64,000 nucleotides of DNA from Cyclobacterium xiamenense. Lineage in GTDB: Bacteria; Bacteroidota; Bacteroidia; Cytophagales; Cyclobacteriaceae. Below, in pieces: positions 17,482-26,530 of the stretch. Location: positions 1 through 64,000 of the forward strand of contig NZ_WIOK01000008.1 in the NCBI RefSeq assembly GCF_009467825.1, in the 5' to 3' direction. The notes under the pieces were generated by a model. It was not told the origin of the DNA. It saw nothing but the letters and a program-made list of their open reading frames with translations, and searched no databases. The translations under genes were made by a program, and so were the position numbers. How positions within the stretch are numbered: the stretch's first letter is position 1; each line of letters opens with the position of its first letter.

Positions 17482-18183
17482 TTACCGGGGAAGTTCCAGG
17501 TATTTGAGAAATTCGTTTCGCTTTTGTGCCGAATGTTCAAACTGTCCACTGTAAAACGACGTGACGGTACTGCTGCTGGTGTCCCGGACACCCCTGCTTG
17601 ACACACACATGTGGTCGGCATCCAAAATAACGGCCACATCTTCGGTGCCCAACGCAGCTTTCAACTCGTTTCCAATTTGCACGGTCAACCGTTCCTGTAC
17701 TTGCGGTCGTTTGGCATAGTACTGAACGATGCGATTAATTTTGGATAAACCAATGACCTGCCCATTGGAAATATACGCCACGTGCGCTTTTCCGTAGATT
17801 GGGACAAAATGGTGCTCGCAATGAGAGTAGAACGTGATGTCTTTTTCGACCAACATTTCGTTGTAACGAAACTTATTCTCAAAAAGCTTGGCGTCCGGTT
17901 TGTTTCTAGGATCCAAACCACTAAAAACCTCCTTCACAAACATCTTTGCGACCCGTTTCGGTGTTCCTTTCAGGCTGTCGTCTGTCAGGTCCAAACCCAA
18001 AATGTACATGATCTCCTTAAAATGTTTTTCAATCAGCTCCATTTTCAGGTCATCATCCATCTCAAATGCATCCTCCCGAAGGGGGGTGTCGTGAGAGGAC
18101 GCCATGTGCTCGTCGCCCAATTCCTCTATGGTCTGATTGAGATCAATTCCCGCTGAATTCAACAAAGTTTCTTTCTGTTTCAT
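17482..18183 (-). CDS. folE: GTP cyclohydrolase I
   Basis: 233 residues from the ATG at 18183; an in-frame ATG at 18105 (MASSHDT) is an alternative. It converts GTP to dihydroneopterin triphosphate. The core is well conserved: DLTDDSLKGTPKRVAKM, HCEHHFVPIYGKAHV with zinc-site Cys and His, GLSKINRIVQYYAKRPQVQE (20 residues) and a second zinc Cys in HMCVSSRGVRD. With the 18183 start the gene overlaps the end of the upstream PTPS gene by 41 bp. Its product is the substrate for both folate synthesis and the neighbouring PTPS/QueD enzyme. Confidence 0.95.
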   Translation of the reverse strand: MKQKETLLNSAGIDLNQTIEELGDEHMASSHDTPLREDAFEMDDDLKMELIEKHFKEIMYILGLDLTDDSLKGTPKRVAKMFVKEVFSGLDPRNKPDAKLFENKFRYNEMLVEKDITFYSHCEHHFVPIYGKAHVAYISNGQVIGLSKINRIVQYYAKRPQVQERLTVQIGNELKAALGTEDVAVILDADHMCVSSRGVRDTSSSTVTSFYSGQFEHSAQKRNEFLKYLELPR

Positions 18184-18553
18184 ATAATCGAACTGTTAAG
18201 TCGTATTTTTTTTCTACTTTATTTCTCAAAATATGCCAAATAACCACAGCAATGTTTTCCGCAGTTGGGTTAAGATTTTTAAATTCATCCGTGTCTAAAT
18301 TTAGGTTTTTGTGATCAAACTTATCGGTGACATGCGCTCGGATCAGATCTTTCAGCAATTTCATGTCGTATACATACCCGGTATCCGGATCAACCGGACC
18401 CGAGACCTTTACAATCAAATCGTAATTATGCCCGTGGTAATTGGGATTGTTGCATTTTCCGAAAACCTCCTGATTTTTATCATCCGACCAGGCTGGATTG
18501 TGCAGTCGGTGGGCGGCATTGAAGTGTTCTTTTCGGTAGATTGATAATTTCAT
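18143..18553 (-). CDS. 6-pyruvoyl tetrahydropterin synthase / QueD family protein
   Basis: 136 residues. Zinc ligands His15 (NAAHRLHNP), His40 and His42 (YHGHNY) and catalytic Cys34 (KCNNPNYHGHNY) are present, and the end ETERNFVEFSGN is typical. The CNNPNxHGHNY form of the active site is closer to 6-pyruvoyl tetrahydropterin synthases than to classical QueD (CxxxHGH). The enzyme acts on dihydroneopterin triphosphate, the product of FolE encoded immediately downstream. Both a biopterin-type pathway and queuosine synthesis remain possible. A CGGAT-T-ATCCG palindrome at 18566-18576 lies 12 bp before the start. Confidence 0.85.
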   Translation of the reverse strand: MKLSIYRKEHFNAAHRLHNPAWSDDKNQEVFGKCNNPNYHGHNYDLIVKVSGPVDPDTGYVYDMKLLKDLIRAHVTDKFDHKNLNLDTDEFKNLNPTAENIAVVIWHILRNKVEKKYDLTVRLYETERNFVEFSGN

Positions 18554-18868
18554 AGTTTCTCTAACCGGATTATCCGTTTATTTGTTCACTGTATTTTCGC
18601 AAAAACTCAACAAAATTTCCCGGAACGCACCCCTTCGCCAGCGGAACAATTCCTCGGAGAAAGGCATACCCTTCGTTCCAGTTAGTTCATTGCCAAGCCA
18701 AAGAACACCTGAATAAGGTGGTTGGGTTCAAAATACTATAATTTATCAGCCAATGGGAAAAAAACTAAAAAAGTGAACGCAAATTAAATTATTTTTCAAT
18801 CCGGACTGTTATTCCAACCAGTGGGCGAGGGATCTTATGGCACCATGCCTGAACCAGTTTTAGTGAAT

Positions 18869-19633
18869 ATGAGGAAAAAACTAGTCGTTTGTTTGTTTTT
18901 GATCGCCAGTCCGGTACTTTCTTTCGGCGACGCGCACCTGGTTCAGCCGGGTCCGACGTCTGTTGAGCCGATGGAACGATCGGTCACGGAAAAGAACCTG
19001 GAATTGCTTGAACGCATCTGGGAGAATGTACGGCAGGATGCGGGCTCCCTCCGAAAGGAAGTTTTACAACGTGCCCTCAGTGGTTACCACCTGTTGGCAG
19101 AGAAGGGTATGTTGGCGGAGGGGAAACCCCTCACGCTGGTCGATTTCGATCTTCCCTCAACAGAAAAACGCTTATGGATTATAGACATGGAGTCCAAAAC
19201 GCTGCAGCATGCGTCATTGGTAGCCCATGGACGAAATTCCGGAGATTTGCTTGCGACCAATTTTTCGAATACGCCCGATAGTTACATGAGCAGCCTGGGT
19301 TTTTACTTGACCGGAGAAAAATACATCGGTAAACATGGGGTCTCCTTGCGGCTGGACGGGCTGGAAAAAGGTATCAACGACAAAGCCAGAGCCAGGGCCA
19401 TTGTCATCCATTCGGCAGATTATGCCACCGAAGAGTTTGTTGAGAGCTACGGTCGATTGGGAAGGAGTCTGGGTTGTCCGGCACTTCCTCACGAAAACTT
19501 CGAAGGGGTGATTGCGTTGATTCAAGACAAAAGCTGCCTGTACATTCATGCCGACCAGCCTTTTTACCAGGAAAGATCAATTTTCGCTGCGGAGGCGGCC
19601 TTCCAGCAGGGGTTGGCGCAGCAAGTGCAATAG
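18869..19633 (+). CDS. Murein L,D-transpeptidase catalytic domain family protein (YkuD_2 type)
   Basis: 254 residues from the ATG at 18869, chosen because it begins directly with a signal peptide (MRKKLVVCLFLIASPVLSFG); an in-frame ATG at 18821 adds 16 residues before it. The domain begins near residue 85 (LTLVDFDLPS). The active-site residues are His181 (IVIHSADY) and Cys203 (SLGCPALP), as expected for L,D-transpeptidase-like enzymes that act on peptidoglycan cross-links in the periplasm. Its last 57 bp overlap the 3' end of the convergent gene at 19577-21277, another transpeptidase of a different subfamily. Confidence 0.87.
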   Translation: MRKKLVVCLFLIASPVLSFGDAHLVQPGPTSVEPMERSVTEKNLELLERIWENVRQDAGSLRKEVLQRALSGYHLLAEKGMLAEGKPLTLVDFDLPSTEKRLWIIDMESKTLQHASLVAHGRNSGDLLATNFSNTPDSYMSSLGFYLTGEKYIGKHGVSLRLDGLEKGINDKARARAIVIHSADYATEEFVESYGRLGRSLGCPALPHENFEGVIALIQDKSCLYIHADQPFYQERSIFAAEAAFQQGLAQQVQ

Positions 19634-21277
19634 TTCCGTATCTCGGTTGTAAATATCCTTGCGCACGTTGTCACGGCCATTGGAATCCGTCCAAATGGTC
19701 AGATAAAGTATAATGACAGGTATTTTCCTGTTCAACATCACAACCTGTTCGTTTTTTTGTTGCATGGCGCTTCGAATGCGTTCATCTGTCCATAGCGGCC
19801 GGTCTTTTAACAACAATTGGGCTAATTCAAACGGTTTTTGGATGCGAATACAGCCGGAACTCAGGGCCCGGTCTTCCCGGTAAAACAATTCCCGTGACGG
19901 TGTATCGTGGATGTATACGTCGTATTGGTTGGGAAACATAAACTTGACGGAACCGAGTGAGTTGGCAGGTCCCGGGTCCTGTCGGATAAGGTAGGGAAAA
20001 TTGCTTCCCGTCATGTCATCCCAGTTTATTTCGTCGGGGTTAATTTCCCTTCCGGAATGGTCCAGAATCCGCATATTTTTTTGCGAAAGATACGCGTTGT
20101 TTTTTCGTACCGAAGGCAACACGTCGTTTTTCAAGATGGTAGGAGGGATGGTCCAGGTGGGGCTAAAAACCAGGTAGCTCATAGCAGCGTTGAATACCGG
20201 TGTCTTCCGGTAGGTTTTTCCAACAATGGCATTTGAGTGGAGCAGGGTGTCCTGCTCACTGATAAAATCCATGGAATACCCGGCAATATTGACCAGGATA
20301 AACTCCTGCAGCGTGGTATCCGGCAGCCAGCGAAGGCGTTCCATGTTTACTGCTAGCTTGTTCATTAGGGTTTCGGGGCTCTGATTGAGTGCCTCCAGGG
20401 TGCCCCTCCCGATGACCCCATCTGCCTGGAGGCCATTTCTTCGCTGAAAGTTTTTTACACCCATGGCCAGGATACTGTCGTACAAGTCATCCCGACCGGT
20501 TGCTACCGGGTACGTTTCCAGGTCTTTCCAAAAAATCAATTTTTCCCGAACGGTCGGAATCTGAGAATATCGTTGGCCGATTTCCAGGGGTTTTTCGGTG
20601 GCAGGTATGGGTCCGTTTTGGTCCGTATATTCCCTGGCCAACGCTGCATATTTTTTCATGGAAGTACGCATTCTGTCGTAAATAGGGAATTTTGGACGCA
20701 GACTAAAGAGTTCCTCGCGTACCTTTTTGGTAGCCAGGGCACGGTTTAATTTTTCCAGCACCCGTGGTTCGTGTCTCTTGGTTTGAATGTTCCAAACGCC
20801 CTTTACGTGTTCGGGATGAATTTTTCCCTGGTACAAGTGGTGGGCATACCCGATGAAGGCATCGCTTAACAGAACATCGAGTAGGGCAAGCTCCCGCTCT
20901 CTGAGTAGTCCGGTGTCGAAAAAACGGGCAATTAGTTCACTGATCGGCAAAAGGTGATAATCTTCCGGAAGTAACCCGTCAAAACCTGCCTGCCCGATAA
21001 GTTGCCATAACTCGAGTGCTTCGCAGGTAGGCTCCTGCTGGGCAGACCAGGCCGGTGCGAAGGCCCTCTCCGAGTAAAATGTGAGTAGGTGGGATTTGGC
21101 GTGTATCGGAGAATGCCCAAAAATTGTGTTTGTTTGCGTTTCGTCTCGTTCCAGAATCGACCGGATCTCCGAGGCAGTGCCGGCATTATTCGGTAGGGCT
21201 AAAACGGATGCGTGCGCCACCGTCAGGCAGGCCACCAGCAAAGGTAGGCGGAATCGGAGGCGAAAAGAGGCATTCAT
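19577..21277 (-). CDS. YcbB-like L,D-transpeptidase
   Basis: 566 residues with an N-terminal signal peptide (about 1-28). The order is a scaffold region, a peptidoglycan-binding repeat near 255-290 (GVKNFQRRNGLQADGVIG), then the YkuD catalytic domain with YIHDTPSRELFYRE and SSGCIRIQKP, placing the nucleophile at Cys476. These enzymes make 3-3 cross-links in peptidoglycan or attach proteins to it. It is the last gene of an overlapping operon after kdsA (4-bp overlap), so cross-linking and Kdo synthesis are encoded together. Its 3' end overlaps the opposite transpeptidase gene by 57 bp. Confidence 0.9.
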   Translation of the reverse strand: MNASFRLRFRLPLLVACLTVAHASVLALPNNAGTASEIRSILERDETQTNTIFGHSPIHAKSHLLTFYSERAFAPAWSAQQEPTCEALELWQLIGQAGFDGLLPEDYHLLPISELIARFFDTGLLRERELALLDVLLSDAFIGYAHHLYQGKIHPEHVKGVWNIQTKRHEPRVLEKLNRALATKKVREELFSLRPKFPIYDRMRTSMKKYAALAREYTDQNGPIPATEKPLEIGQRYSQIPTVREKLIFWKDLETYPVATGRDDLYDSILAMGVKNFQRRNGLQADGVIGRGTLEALNQSPETLMNKLAVNMERLRWLPDTTLQEFILVNIAGYSMDFISEQDTLLHSNAIVGKTYRKTPVFNAAMSYLVFSPTWTIPPTILKNDVLPSVRKNNAYLSQKNMRILDHSGREINPDEINWDDMTGSNFPYLIRQDPGPANSLGSVKFMFPNQYDVYIHDTPSRELFYREDRALSSGCIRIQKPFELAQLLLKDRPLWTDERIRSAMQQKNEQVVMLNRKIPVIILYLTIWTDSNGRDNVRKDIYNRDTELLHLLRQPLLEGRLRSEN

Positions 21278-22122
21278 ACGGCGGGAAAATTCCGGTACCG
21301 GTTGCCGGTGTCCCAGGCATCTTTTATCATGCCCAGGAAGGCATCCATTTTTGCGAGGGGAATCATGTTTGGCCCATCACTCAGCGCCTTGGAAGGTTCC
21401 GGATGGGTTTCGATAAAAAACCCGTCTACGCCGGCTGCAGCCGCTGCCCGCGCAAGGTAGGGCGCCATTTGCCGCTGTCCCCCGCTGCTACCCTGGTTGG
21501 CACCGGGTTGCTGTACGCTGTGCGTGACATCAAAAACTACCGGGGCAAATTGACGCATGATGGGCAGCGCCCGCATGTCTACCACCAGGTTGTGGTAGCC
21601 CAGAGAAAATCCTCTTTCCGTCAGGCAGACATTGGGATTACCTGTGGAGCGGATTTTATCCACAGCAAACTGCATGTCTTCCGGAGCCATAAATTGGCCT
21701 CTTTTTATCTTGATCGCCTTTCCGGATTTTCCAGCGGCCAGTAAAAGGTCTGTTTGCCGGCACAAAAATGCGGGTATCTGTATCACGTCCACCACTGCTG
21801 CGATGGCTTCTACCTGATAACTTTCATGAACATCCGTTACCAGGGGTAGGTGTAGGGCTTCTCCCACCTCCTGCAGTACCTTTAGCGACTGATCGAAACC
21901 AATCCCCCGGAATGAGCTTCCGGAGGTGCGATTGGCCTTGTCAAAAGAAGCTTTAAAAACGTAGTCAAAACCATGCTTCTGTGCGTAGGATTTGACCTTG
22001 CTGCCAATTTCGAGGCAGATCTCTTTGCTTTCCACGGCGCAGGGGCCGGAAAACAAAACTGGCCGGTCGGTTCCTAGTATTATGGACGCGCCAATACGCA
22101 TGGTGTGTGTGGGGCTACTCAT
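21274..22122 (-). CDS. kdsA: 3-deoxy-8-phosphooctulonate synthase
   Basis: 282 residues. It condenses phosphoenolpyruvate with arabinose 5-phosphate to Kdo-8-phosphate for lipopolysaccharide. Recognisable segments are LFSGPCAVES, FKASFDKANRTS, SFRGIGFD, DVHESYQVEA, IKRGQFMAPED and DVTHSVQQPG. It overlaps kdsC upstream by 8 bp and the transpeptidase gene downstream by 4 bp, so the operon is translated almost without gaps. Confidence 0.96.
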   Translation of the reverse strand: MSSPTHTMRIGASIILGTDRPVLFSGPCAVESKEICLEIGSKVKSYAQKHGFDYVFKASFDKANRTSGSSFRGIGFDQSLKVLQEVGEALHLPLVTDVHESYQVEAIAAVVDVIQIPAFLCRQTDLLLAAGKSGKAIKIKRGQFMAPEDMQFAVDKIRSTGNPNVCLTERGFSLGYHNLVVDMRALPIMRQFAPVVFDVTHSVQQPGANQGSSGGQRQMAPYLARAAAAAGVDGFFIETHPEPSKALSDGPNMIPLAKMDAFLGMIKDAWDTGNRYRNFPAV

Positions 22123-22696
22123 TTTTTGTTGGGTTGGTGCCGGTAGGGTCTAGCCGGGAGTTTTCGGAAAGGAGGCCGGGCAGTTTGCCCTGCGCATACA
22201 AAATCAGGTCTGCCACTTCTCGAAAGACGCCTTTCCCTCCCCCTTTTCTGCACACGTAGTCTACCTTGTCCAGGATATACGGCATGGCATCTGCCGGGGC
22301 AGCAGAGAAACCCACCCGTTGAAGCAGGTCCAGGTCTATCAAATCGTCTCCAATGTAGGCGACTTCGGCTGGCAGGATGCCTTTGTCCGATAGAATTTCG
22401 GATAGCGCCCCCCATTTGTCTGTTAGTCCGTGTCGGTGAAAGTCCACGTTCATTTGCTCACACCTTATTTTGGATACAGCTACATCGCGGCCCGAAAGTA
22501 CGCCTACCTGTATGGTTGCATCCCGCAGGTACCGAAGGATTTGGCCGTCTTTTACCTGAAAGGACTTGTATTCCATGCCGTTGTCATCCAGAATAATGCC
22601 CCCGTCGGTCAATACGCCGTCCAGGTCTGTGACCAGCATCCGGATGGGTTTTGCACGGTCAAGGAGTTCGTTTGGAATATGGCTGAAATAACGCAT
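22115..22696 (-). CDS. kdsC: 3-deoxy-D-manno-octulosonate 8-phosphate phosphatase (HAD family)
   Basis: 193 residues from the ATG complement at 22694-22696, which overlaps the stop of the upstream gene as TAATG; a start at 22714 would add six residues and overlap further. The HAD nucleophile motif is DLDGVLTDGG, followed by LSGRD and IGDDLIDLDLL. It removes phosphate from Kdo-8-P made by KdsA, encoded next. The short cap-less HAD form fits tetrameric KdsC. Confidence 0.93.
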   Translation of the reverse strand: MRYFSHIPNELLDRAKPIRMLVTDLDGVLTDGGIILDDNGMEYKSFQVKDGQILRYLRDATIQVGVLSGRDVAVSKIRCEQMNVDFHRHGLTDKWGALSEILSDKGILPAEVAYIGDDLIDLDLLQRVGFSAAPADAMPYILDKVDYVCRKGGGKGVFREVADLILYAQGKLPGLLSENSRLDPTGTNPTKNE

Positions 22697-24237
22697 TATC
22701 GTTTGTTTTTCCATTGTATGGAGTAAAGATCCAATCTTCGCTGTGCCAAATTTCGTACGCTTCCCGCTTTTCGTAGTTTCGTCAGCAAATCCAGATCCAC
22801 GTCTGCCACGATGGTCGTTTCGGTATTGAGCGAGGCTTCCGCAATGATCGCATCGTGCGGAAACGAAAAGTCGGAGGGCGAATAAATGGCAGCCTGGGAA
22901 TGCTGTATGTCCATGTTTTCAACCCGTGGAAGATTACCAACGGAGCCGGTGATGGCCACGTAGCACTCGTTTTCGATGGCCCGGGATTTGGCGCAGGTGC
23001 TTACCCGAAGGTAGGCATTTTTTGTATCCGTCCAAAAAGGGACAAACAGGATGTCCATCTCCTTTTCCGCCAAAATCCGGCTAAGCTCTGGGAATTCCAC
23101 ATCGTAGCAGATCAATATGCCTACCTTTCCGGCATCGGTATCGAATACCTTGATTCCATTCCCTCCTTGTAAGCCCCAGTACGACTGCTCATCCGGGGTG
23201 ATGTGCAGTTTGTATTGCTTGTCCATGGTACCGTCCCTTCTGCAGAGGTAGCTCACGTTTCGGAGTTTTTTCCCGTCGTATTCCGGCATGCTACCGGCGA
23301 TGATATTCACGTTGTAGGAGAGTGCCAGGTCGCGCATGCGGTTGACAATTTCTTCGGTGTAATCTGCCAGGTTTCGGATGGCTTCGGACGCGTCCATTTT
23401 GTTGAACTCCGCCAGCAAGGGTGCATTGAAAAATTCTGGAAACAAGCAGAAATCCGATTTGTAATCGGAGACCGTATCCACAAAAAACTCTACCTGCTGC
23501 ATGAGGTCATCTACGTCGGTAAACCGCCTCATCTTCCATTGAACCAGGCCCAGGCGTACGATCGTTTTTTTGTTGCCAATCAGCTTTTCGTCCTTCTCGT
23601 AATAGATGTTGATCCATTCCAAAAGGGTGGCATAGGCCCTGGAATCCGTATCTTCCGGAAGGTATTTGGTGATCACTTTCCGAACGTGAAATTCATTGGC
23701 CAGCTGAAACGATAAGACCGGGTCAAAAATTTCCTTGTTTTTTACCAGTTCGATGTACTTTCGCGGAGACATTTGATCTGCGTATTTGCTGTACCCGGGA
23801 ATTCTGCCCCCTGCAATGATGGACCGCAAATTCAGGTTTTCACAGAGTTCCTTTCTGGCATCGTAGAGTCTTCTTCCCAGCCGCAGTCCACGGTACTCCT
23901 TATCCACAAAAACGTCCGTTCCGTACAAGGTGTCACCTTCCTCATCGTGGGTATCGAATTTCCCGAAGCCCGTGATTTGATCGTAGCTGTGATTATCTCC
24001 ATATTTGGCATAGTCTACGATGAGGCTGAGCGCTACGGCCACTACTTTCCCATTGTCCTCCAGGCAAATCTGTCCTTCGGGGAAGGCATTCAGTTGGTTC
24101 TTGAATTCTTCCTTGGTCCAGGTCATGCCCTGGGTCTTATAAGCCGAAACCATGATTTCCCGGATATCATTAAAATCGGAATGCTTGATGTTCCTAAGTT
24201 TTAGACGATGTTCAAGTTCTTCTTTTTGCTTGCTCAT
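22696..24237 (-). CDS. GNAT acetyltransferase fused to a carbon-nitrogen hydrolase
   Basis: 513 residues in two domains. Residues 1-210 form a GNAT domain (VDKEYRGLRLGRRLYDARKE is the acetyl-CoA-binding loop). Residues about 225-505 form a nitrilase-superfamily domain with the Glu-Lys-Cys triad in LFPEFFNAPL, DKQYKLHITP and GILICYDVEFPE. The fusion is a known bacterial family, but its substrate is not established. Here it opens the operon with kdsC, kdsA and a transpeptidase, which hints at a role in envelope precursor metabolism, though this is inference. Full length; no odd residues seen in the triad. Confidence 0.9.
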   Translation of the reverse strand: MSKQKEELEHRLKLRNIKHSDFNDIREIMVSAYKTQGMTWTKEEFKNQLNAFPEGQICLEDNGKVVAVALSLIVDYAKYGDNHSYDQITGFGKFDTHDEEGDTLYGTDVFVDKEYRGLRLGRRLYDARKELCENLNLRSIIAGGRIPGYSKYADQMSPRKYIELVKNKEIFDPVLSFQLANEFHVRKVITKYLPEDTDSRAYATLLEWINIYYEKDEKLIGNKKTIVRLGLVQWKMRRFTDVDDLMQQVEFFVDTVSDYKSDFCLFPEFFNAPLLAEFNKMDASEAIRNLADYTEEIVNRMRDLALSYNVNIIAGSMPEYDGKKLRNVSYLCRRDGTMDKQYKLHITPDEQSYWGLQGGNGIKVFDTDAGKVGILICYDVEFPELSRILAEKEMDILFVPFWTDTKNAYLRVSTCAKSRAIENECYVAITGSVGNLPRVENMDIQHSQAAIYSPSDFSFPHDAIIAEASLNTETTIVADVDLDLLTKLRKAGSVRNLAQRRLDLYSIQWKNKR

Positions 24238-24253
24238 ACCATTAATTTAATCA

Positions 24254-24261
24254 CAAATTTA
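24254..24261 (-). promoter_or_regulatory. Possible -7 box of the GNAT-nitrilase/kdsCA operon
   Basis: Reads TAAATTTG on the minus strand, an exact TAnnTTTG match about 17 bp before the start codon at 24237. It would give a very short leader. No TTTG at the matching -33 spacing was seen. Confidence 0.3.
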
Positions 24262-24466
24262 CCTAAATTGGTGGCTATTGGTGTAGGACACGGGGGATTT
24301 TATCCTGCTTTTTTTCAGCAAAAAAGGTACCGGACTGTTCGGTAGGTCTGCATCCCTACAGGTGCAAATTTACCACATAGCGGAAAAAAGTGAGCGAATC
24401 AGACACCTGCGTAACCTTTTCCGGTGGGCAGGGCAGGATGTAGCAAGAGATGTAAACGGGAGACGA

Positions 24467-25372
24467 ATGAAAGAAATTATAGAAGATATCAAGAACGGGG
24501 ATTTTTGGGCTTTTTTAGAGCATTTTGATGAATTTTGGAATTTTAAGCTGCTCATGCTTGGTGAAACCAGGCTGACGGTGGGTTTATTTATCGGGCTTAC
24601 CCTTTCCATCGTTTTCCTATTTATCGTTGCCGAAATCACCCGGAAATTTTTGGCAAATAAGGTATTGGTGCGGTACAATCTGGATGTGGGAATCCGGCAG
24701 TCCATTGCTACCATTTTTAAATACGTATTGATCATTTTCGGCCTGGTGACCATCCTGCAAAACAGCAACGTCGATTTGAGCGCTCTGGGCATACTTGCAG
24801 GAGCCATTGGTGTTGGTATCGGTTTTGGTCTCCAAAACATTACCAATAATTTTATCAGTGGATTGATCATTCTCGTCGAACGACCCATCAAGGTGGGCGA
24901 TCGAATTGAGGTGGACGATGTGTACGGAGATGTGATCAAAATATCCGCCAGGTCCACCATGGTGCTTACCAACGACAACATTTCCATTATCCTGCCCAAT
25001 AGTCAGTTTATTGATAACCCCGTCATCAACTGGTCGCACAACGACCGGAATATTCGGTTCAATATACCCGTGGGGGTGTCCTACAAGGAGGATCCCAATA
25101 AAATCAAGCGAATCCTGCTGGAGGTAGTAAAGGCCAATCCCGGTGTACTCAGCTATCCCGAACCAGACGTGCTTTTTGAGCAATACAATGACAGCAGCAT
25201 TGATTTCAACCTTAGGGTCTGGACTTCGGAATACATCAATAAACCGAAAGTGCTAAAAAGCCAGCTATACTATGCGATTTTCGCTAAATTCCGAGAGGAA
25301 ATGGTGGAGATTCCCTTTCCGCAGCGGGACCTTCATATCCGTTCCGGCCTGGAAAAATTTACCTCATCCTAA
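24467..25372 (+). CDS. MscS-type mechanosensitive ion channel
   Basis: 301 residues from the ATG at 24467; an in-frame ATG at 24362 would add 35 polar residues unlike the family. Hydrophobic segments lie at about 33-60 and 80-105, then the pore helix with the small-residue pattern LGILAGAIGVGIGFGLQN (18 residues) and NFISGLIILVERPIKVGD, the hallmark of MscS, then the beta and alpha-beta cytoplasmic domains. It releases solutes on osmotic downshock through the inner membrane. It stands divergent from the GNAT-nitrilase operon. Confidence 0.92.
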   Translation: MKEIIEDIKNGDFWAFLEHFDEFWNFKLLMLGETRLTVGLFIGLTLSIVFLFIVAEITRKFLANKVLVRYNLDVGIRQSIATIFKYVLIIFGLVTILQNSNVDLSALGILAGAIGVGIGFGLQNITNNFISGLIILVERPIKVGDRIEVDDVYGDVIKISARSTMVLTNDNISIILPNSQFIDNPVINWSHNDRNIRFNIPVGVSYKEDPNKIKRILLEVVKANPGVLSYPEPDVLFEQYNDSSIDFNLRVWTSEYINKPKVLKSQLYYAIFAKFREEMVEIPFPQRDLHIRSGLEKFTSS

Positions 25373-25456
25373 TTTTTTTTATTTTAGGCATTTCCTTTAT
25401 CTTTAGAGCGTTAATGGTCAGTTGGTTAAACGAGGGGAATCAGGCCTGCTTTATTT

Positions 25457-26401
25457 ATGAAGAGAATCTTATTTTTTTTGGTAGTTTTTTTACTTGCCTT
25501 TTCCAACGATAGTTTTTCCCAAAGCATGTATCGCTTTCGATTTGAAGAACCCTGGTCGTTCTCACTTCAAGTGGGTCCTTCTCAGTATTTCGGTGACCTG
25601 TATGCGTTGTGGCAATACAGTGAAGGGATTCAACCCGACTACAATGCGGCCTTTAGTGCCCGGTACACCTTTGGTACCAATCTCAAAGCAAGGGCAGATG
25701 TCTCGTATTATCAAATTTCCGGGCAGGATGTAAAAGCAGACCCCCGGAGCGGCCGGATTCCCAGAGATTTGAACTTCAGGAGCAGAAACTGGGAAGCAGC
25801 CTTTTTGGTCGAATACTATTACAAGCCGGTAAAGGTCTATAACATTACCCGCGAGTTTATTAACCCCTACGTATTTTTCGGCGTCGGGGCCACAACCAAC
25901 AATCCGAAAACCCTGTATCGGGATCAATGGGTGGACTTACGGCCCTTGCGGACTGAAAATGAGCTGTATTCGGATGTGGTTATGGTGTTCCCCATGGGCC
26001 TGGGTTTAAAATACAAGGTAAATGTATACATGGATTTTTTTATCGAGGGCAATTACCGGTTTACCCTCTCGGACTACCTGGACGATATCAGTACGTTCAA
26101 TATATCCGGTTATTACGAAGAGCTAATTGCCGATTACGTTTCGGGCGAAAACCCGGATCGGCTTCGCTTGTCGGTCAGGCAGCCCCGGTACCTGCTTCCC
26201 AATGGTGAACCCAATGTGGAATTGATTCGCAATCGGCGAGGGGCCCCGCGGAGAGGTAGTGGAGATCCCCGACTTGATGAGCCAGGGGCCAGATACGACG
26301 GCTATTTTACGTTAAACGTTGGTGCCGAAATTTATTTTTCACAAGACATCTGGGATAACTGGATTTTCAGAAACAGGGGGCGGGGATTTAGGTTCTGGTA
26401 A
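25457..26401 (+). CDS. Outer-membrane beta-barrel protein, DUF6089-like
   Basis: 314 residues with a clear signal peptide (1-21, ending FSNDSFSQ). The rest is rich in alternating aromatic and polar strands (FSLQVGPSQYFGDLYALWQY, ARADVSYYQISG, MDFFIEGNYRFTLSDYLDDI) and ends in an aromatic residue (GFRFW), as in barrels recognised by the Bam machinery. Its start resembles the Bacteroidota DUF6089 group, whose function is unknown. It lies about 85 bp after the MscS gene and is probably expressed separately. Confidence 0.75.
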   Translation: MKRILFFLVVFLLAFSNDSFSQSMYRFRFEEPWSFSLQVGPSQYFGDLYALWQYSEGIQPDYNAAFSARYTFGTNLKARADVSYYQISGQDVKADPRSGRIPRDLNFRSRNWEAAFLVEYYYKPVKVYNITREFINPYVFFGVGATTNNPKTLYRDQWVDLRPLRTENELYSDVVMVFPMGLGLKYKVNVYMDFFIEGNYRFTLSDYLDDISTFNISGYYEELIADYVSGENPDRLRLSVRQPRYLLPNGEPNVELIRNRRGAPRRGSGDPRLDEPGARYDGYFTLNVGAEIYFSQDIWDNWIFRNRGRGFRFW

Positions 26402-26484
26402 CGTTCTCTCAATTGGCTTGCCATCAAAGGTGTTCATTTTGCACATCCCGGGGTGCTTTCGAAACGAATACGGATAATTTTTTT

Positions 26485-26492
26485 TAATTTTG
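26485..26492 (+). promoter_or_regulatory. Possible -7 box of leuS
   Basis: TAATTTTG is an exact TAnnTTTG match, 38 bp before the leuS start codon. The -33 region is poor (TTTC or TTCG with too long a spacer), so the call rests on the -7 element. Confidence 0.35.
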
Positions 26493-26530
26493 AAATTGAA
26501 TCATTCAAAAAAAACTGACCAAAACAGCAA

